From assembly GCF_037975245.1 (NCBI RefSeq), contig NC_092574.1:18877713-18941712 (forward strand): DNA of 64,000 bases, written 5' to 3'. This DNA is from Apostichopus japonicus. Its lineage: Eukaryota; Echinodermata; Holothuroidea; Aspidochirotida; Stichopodidae. The translations under genes were made by a program, and so were the position numbers. The notes beneath the pieces are model-generated. The model saw nothing but the letters and a program-made list of their open reading frames with translations, was not told the DNA's origin and searched no databases. Each line of letters begins with the position of its first letter. Position 1 is the stretch's first letter. Shown here piece after piece: positions 62,014-64,000 of this stretch.

Positions 62014-62857
62014 TTAGTCTTGTGAAACTCCTTGGAAGAAGTTATCATGCGGATTAGAATGGTCGAGCAGTAGTGGTCTCTGCTTCATTATTTTCTGTGC
62101 AATGTCGGCTATAGAGTATGAAATCATCCCAATAGACGCAAATACTATGTTAAGGAATCTTCTAAACGCGTTGAGAAGATCCTGACTTCCATGAGACTCT
62201 TCATTTTCCGCAGCATGTGCTCCGAGGTATTCCATGATTGAGGATTTTCCTTTCAAATTGAATGGATGTTGATTTCCCCAGTACTTTGCCGCTAAGCGAG
62301 ATGATAGCGTGTGAAAAGGCACTGTGTTTCTTTTCAAACGCAACCGCACACTTCGAGACAGAAGTACTGAAGTCCCGTTTCTTTTCTACGTTTGGACCTG
62401 CAATGTGTTTCGAATAATAAAGGACATTTGGCAGTTGGTTTTCCGCCACTGTGTTACCTTCTCTGACGTATTCATTGACCATATTCACTGTTGAGATTAC
62501 ATCAACGTCAACCCCGTTCGCTTTTAGCTTAAAGGCATGCGAACCCTCTAAAACGCTACTGTACGATCTTCCCAACGCGTTCACTATTCTTCTCTTAGCG
62601 TTTGTAAATGGAGGCATTTCATCGTTTAAGAAAACATGTTACATGTAAATCTACATCCATCTTTAATCCAAGAGAAGTTTTCTTGGCATAACTTCCCAGA
62701 GGTACTACGCGGGCAACAGAGAGACCATGCGTGTCTTGAAGCACACGTTGTATCATATCAGTTGCTTGACCAGCTTTGTCGAACATATCTTGGTTTGGCG
62801 CCAAGCCGTCCGCAAACTTACGTAAATACTTGCTCAATGATATGATGATCGGAACAT
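62014..62857 (-). pseudogene. OAS-like pseudogene, copy 3
   Basis: A broken paralogue of copy 2. The GS loop region (LGSYAKKTSLGLKMDVDL), the third-Asp region (GVDVDVI), DFSTSVSKCAVAFEKKHSAF and SSIMEYLGAHAAENEE and RPLLLDHSNPHDNFFQG are all recognisable, but in three frames. Breaks: the ATG after a conserved acceptor (62857-62855) is followed by about 14 extra bases that push it out of frame into TGA. A 7-base tandem duplication (ACATGTA/ACATGTT near 62630-62643) shifts the frame right after the catalytic DVD. A further small indel lies near 62305. A short deletion precedes RPLLLD, and a stop at 62014 removes the C-terminal third. The DPTNP motif has drifted to DHSNP. No coding use is likely. 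Confidence 0.88.
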
Positions 62858-63600
62858 ATCCTAAGGAGACAACGGAGATATTTTACTTTATTTTATTTAA
62901 GAACTTATGCATGTAATTTTTTCGAGTTATATTCGGTACGTGATAATTTACAAACTGTTCACACTTTCCGTGGTGTCTGAAGCCTTTTCCCACCAGGGTT
63001 AACGTCTCTTTTCCCCCAACATATTCACCAGGGGAGGGGAGGGAAGGGAAGGGAAGGAGAATGGGATAGGGAAGGGAAGGCTTGGGCTTGTCCGGAGAAG
63101 CAATTCGTCACCCTCTCCTTTCGCCTGTTTCCCCGAAGAAAAGGAATTTATTTTACATAAGAGGATAATTCTGATTTATATACTACAACATAACGACACT
63201 ATGTCAAAAACTCATTATCTATTTACCCGAATTTTTTTATGTCTTAGACCGCCATATTAATATATGATATATTCACCAACATGTGTTGTTCTCGGAATTA
63301 TCCATCCCTTGATGGAGGCAAATCGCCCTCTTTATCTGAGAAAATAAGTCAACAAATTTAGCAAACGTACATGAAGTTACGTAAATTCAGCGATAACACT
63401 TATATCGCTAAGAGTGCAATTTCCAATTAAGAAGGATAAACTTCAAACCTGTAACATAAATGTAAAGATATTTTGTGAAAAGTTTCTTTTGGTATGACTG
63501 TTTGGAATAACACTGGTAAAAAACACTACCTCCACGTCTTTATACTAACTTTGATTAGCTCTTTTCACTCCTTTGGTCCAATGAGGTCAAAATTGCAACA
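62858..63600. other. Upstream of the pseudogene; purine-rich repeat
   Basis: No gene seen. A GGGAAGGGAAGG-type tract at 63026-63080 could form a G-quadruplex. Confidence 0.6.
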
Positions 63601-64000
63601 GCAGTGACGAAGAAAGTGATCAAAAACTGTGGGATGTGATTTGGGAGGCGTTGATTGCCCTGACGAATTATAAGCTATACAGTTATCCAAGTCAGAAGTT
63701 GCAACAACAAAAAAATCATAGTACTACTAGCTTATCTTCAAATTTTACCTTTTCAAAAGTTCAAAATTTCAACTTTTTCTAACACAATTCTGAAAGTTTT
63801 AAATAAAAGGTTCGACTTGTTCTTCATTTTTATCTTCAAATTGCGACGTTCAACTTTATCTGACCCTTTTCCTCAGACTTTTGACATTTTCAGACATTTT
63901 GGAATCAAAATTTTAACTCTTAACGCAAACGTCTGTACTGTTAGTTTTTGTAATTTAGTCATTTCTCGAGCTGCTTCGATATGAAAATTCGAAAAAGTAG
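63600..64000. repeat. Degenerate TTTCAACTTTTT-type array, copy 2 (cut by the window end)
   Basis: A lead-in with AGTGACGAAGAAAGTGATCA, then TTGCAACAACAAAAAAATCA, precedes pyrimidine-rich repeats such as AAAATTTCAACTTTTTCT. This parallels 43441-44530 in the same orientation and order, and it continues beyond the window. Confidence 0.55.

Noticed and set aside
1-64000. CRISPR arrays, bacterial operons or phage genes
   Set aside because: No regularly spaced identical repeats, no Shine-Dalgarno-linked gene strings, and clear spliceosomal introns throughout.

Overview
The window is nuclear DNA from an animal. It is AT-rich, its genes are split by long GT-AG introns, and it is littered with MITEs, LINE fragments and poly(G)/poly(C) runs. 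The gene families present (a doublecortin-like kinase, an Hsc70-interacting protein, a sarcalumenin with its luminal GTPase, and 2'-5'-oligoadenylate-synthetase-type enzymes) together suggest a marine invertebrate deuterostome, most likely an echinoderm. That placement is inference, not proof.

Layout. (1) 1-16.5 kb, + strand: the 3' part of a DCLK gene. Eleven coding exons cover the linker, the complete Ser/Thr kinase domain and the C-terminal tail; the doublecortin domains lie off the left edge. (2) 16.5-24 kb: 3' flank and intergenic DNA with a MITE that is an inverted relative of one in a DCLK intron. (3) 24.05-43.02 kb, - strand: a complete eight-exon ST13/Hip co-chaperone gene (458 aa). 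It carries an expanded GGFPGG-type repeat and a proline/aspartate-rich tail. (4) 29.1-32.5 kb, + strand: a sarcalumenin-type GTPase gene lying entirely inside one ST13 intron, on the opposite strand. (5) 43-48.4 kb: repeat-dense DNA with a degenerate pyrimidine-rich satellite interrupted by a MITE, a hAT-like 1.2-kb element and a decayed LINE. (6) 48.8-62.9 kb, - strand: a head-to-tail cluster of three OAS-like genes. Two have intact single-exon coding regions and the third is a pseudogene. (7) The window ends in a second copy of the pyrimidine-rich satellite.

The first three genes are housekeeping or muscle/neuronal genes with no evident joint pathway. The OAS-like cluster is the accessory, immune-type part. 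Both intact copies keep the GS loop, the three catalytic aspartates and an OAS-C signature, and both have a splice acceptor two bases before the ATG, implying non-coding 5' exons. The pseudogene shows how such clusters turn over.

Limits: gene models were spliced by hand from reading frame, family similarity and GT-AG sites. All eleven DCLK, three sarcalumenin and eight ST13 exons join in one consistent phase. Family names come from remembered motifs, not from a search. Repeat boundaries were read by eye.
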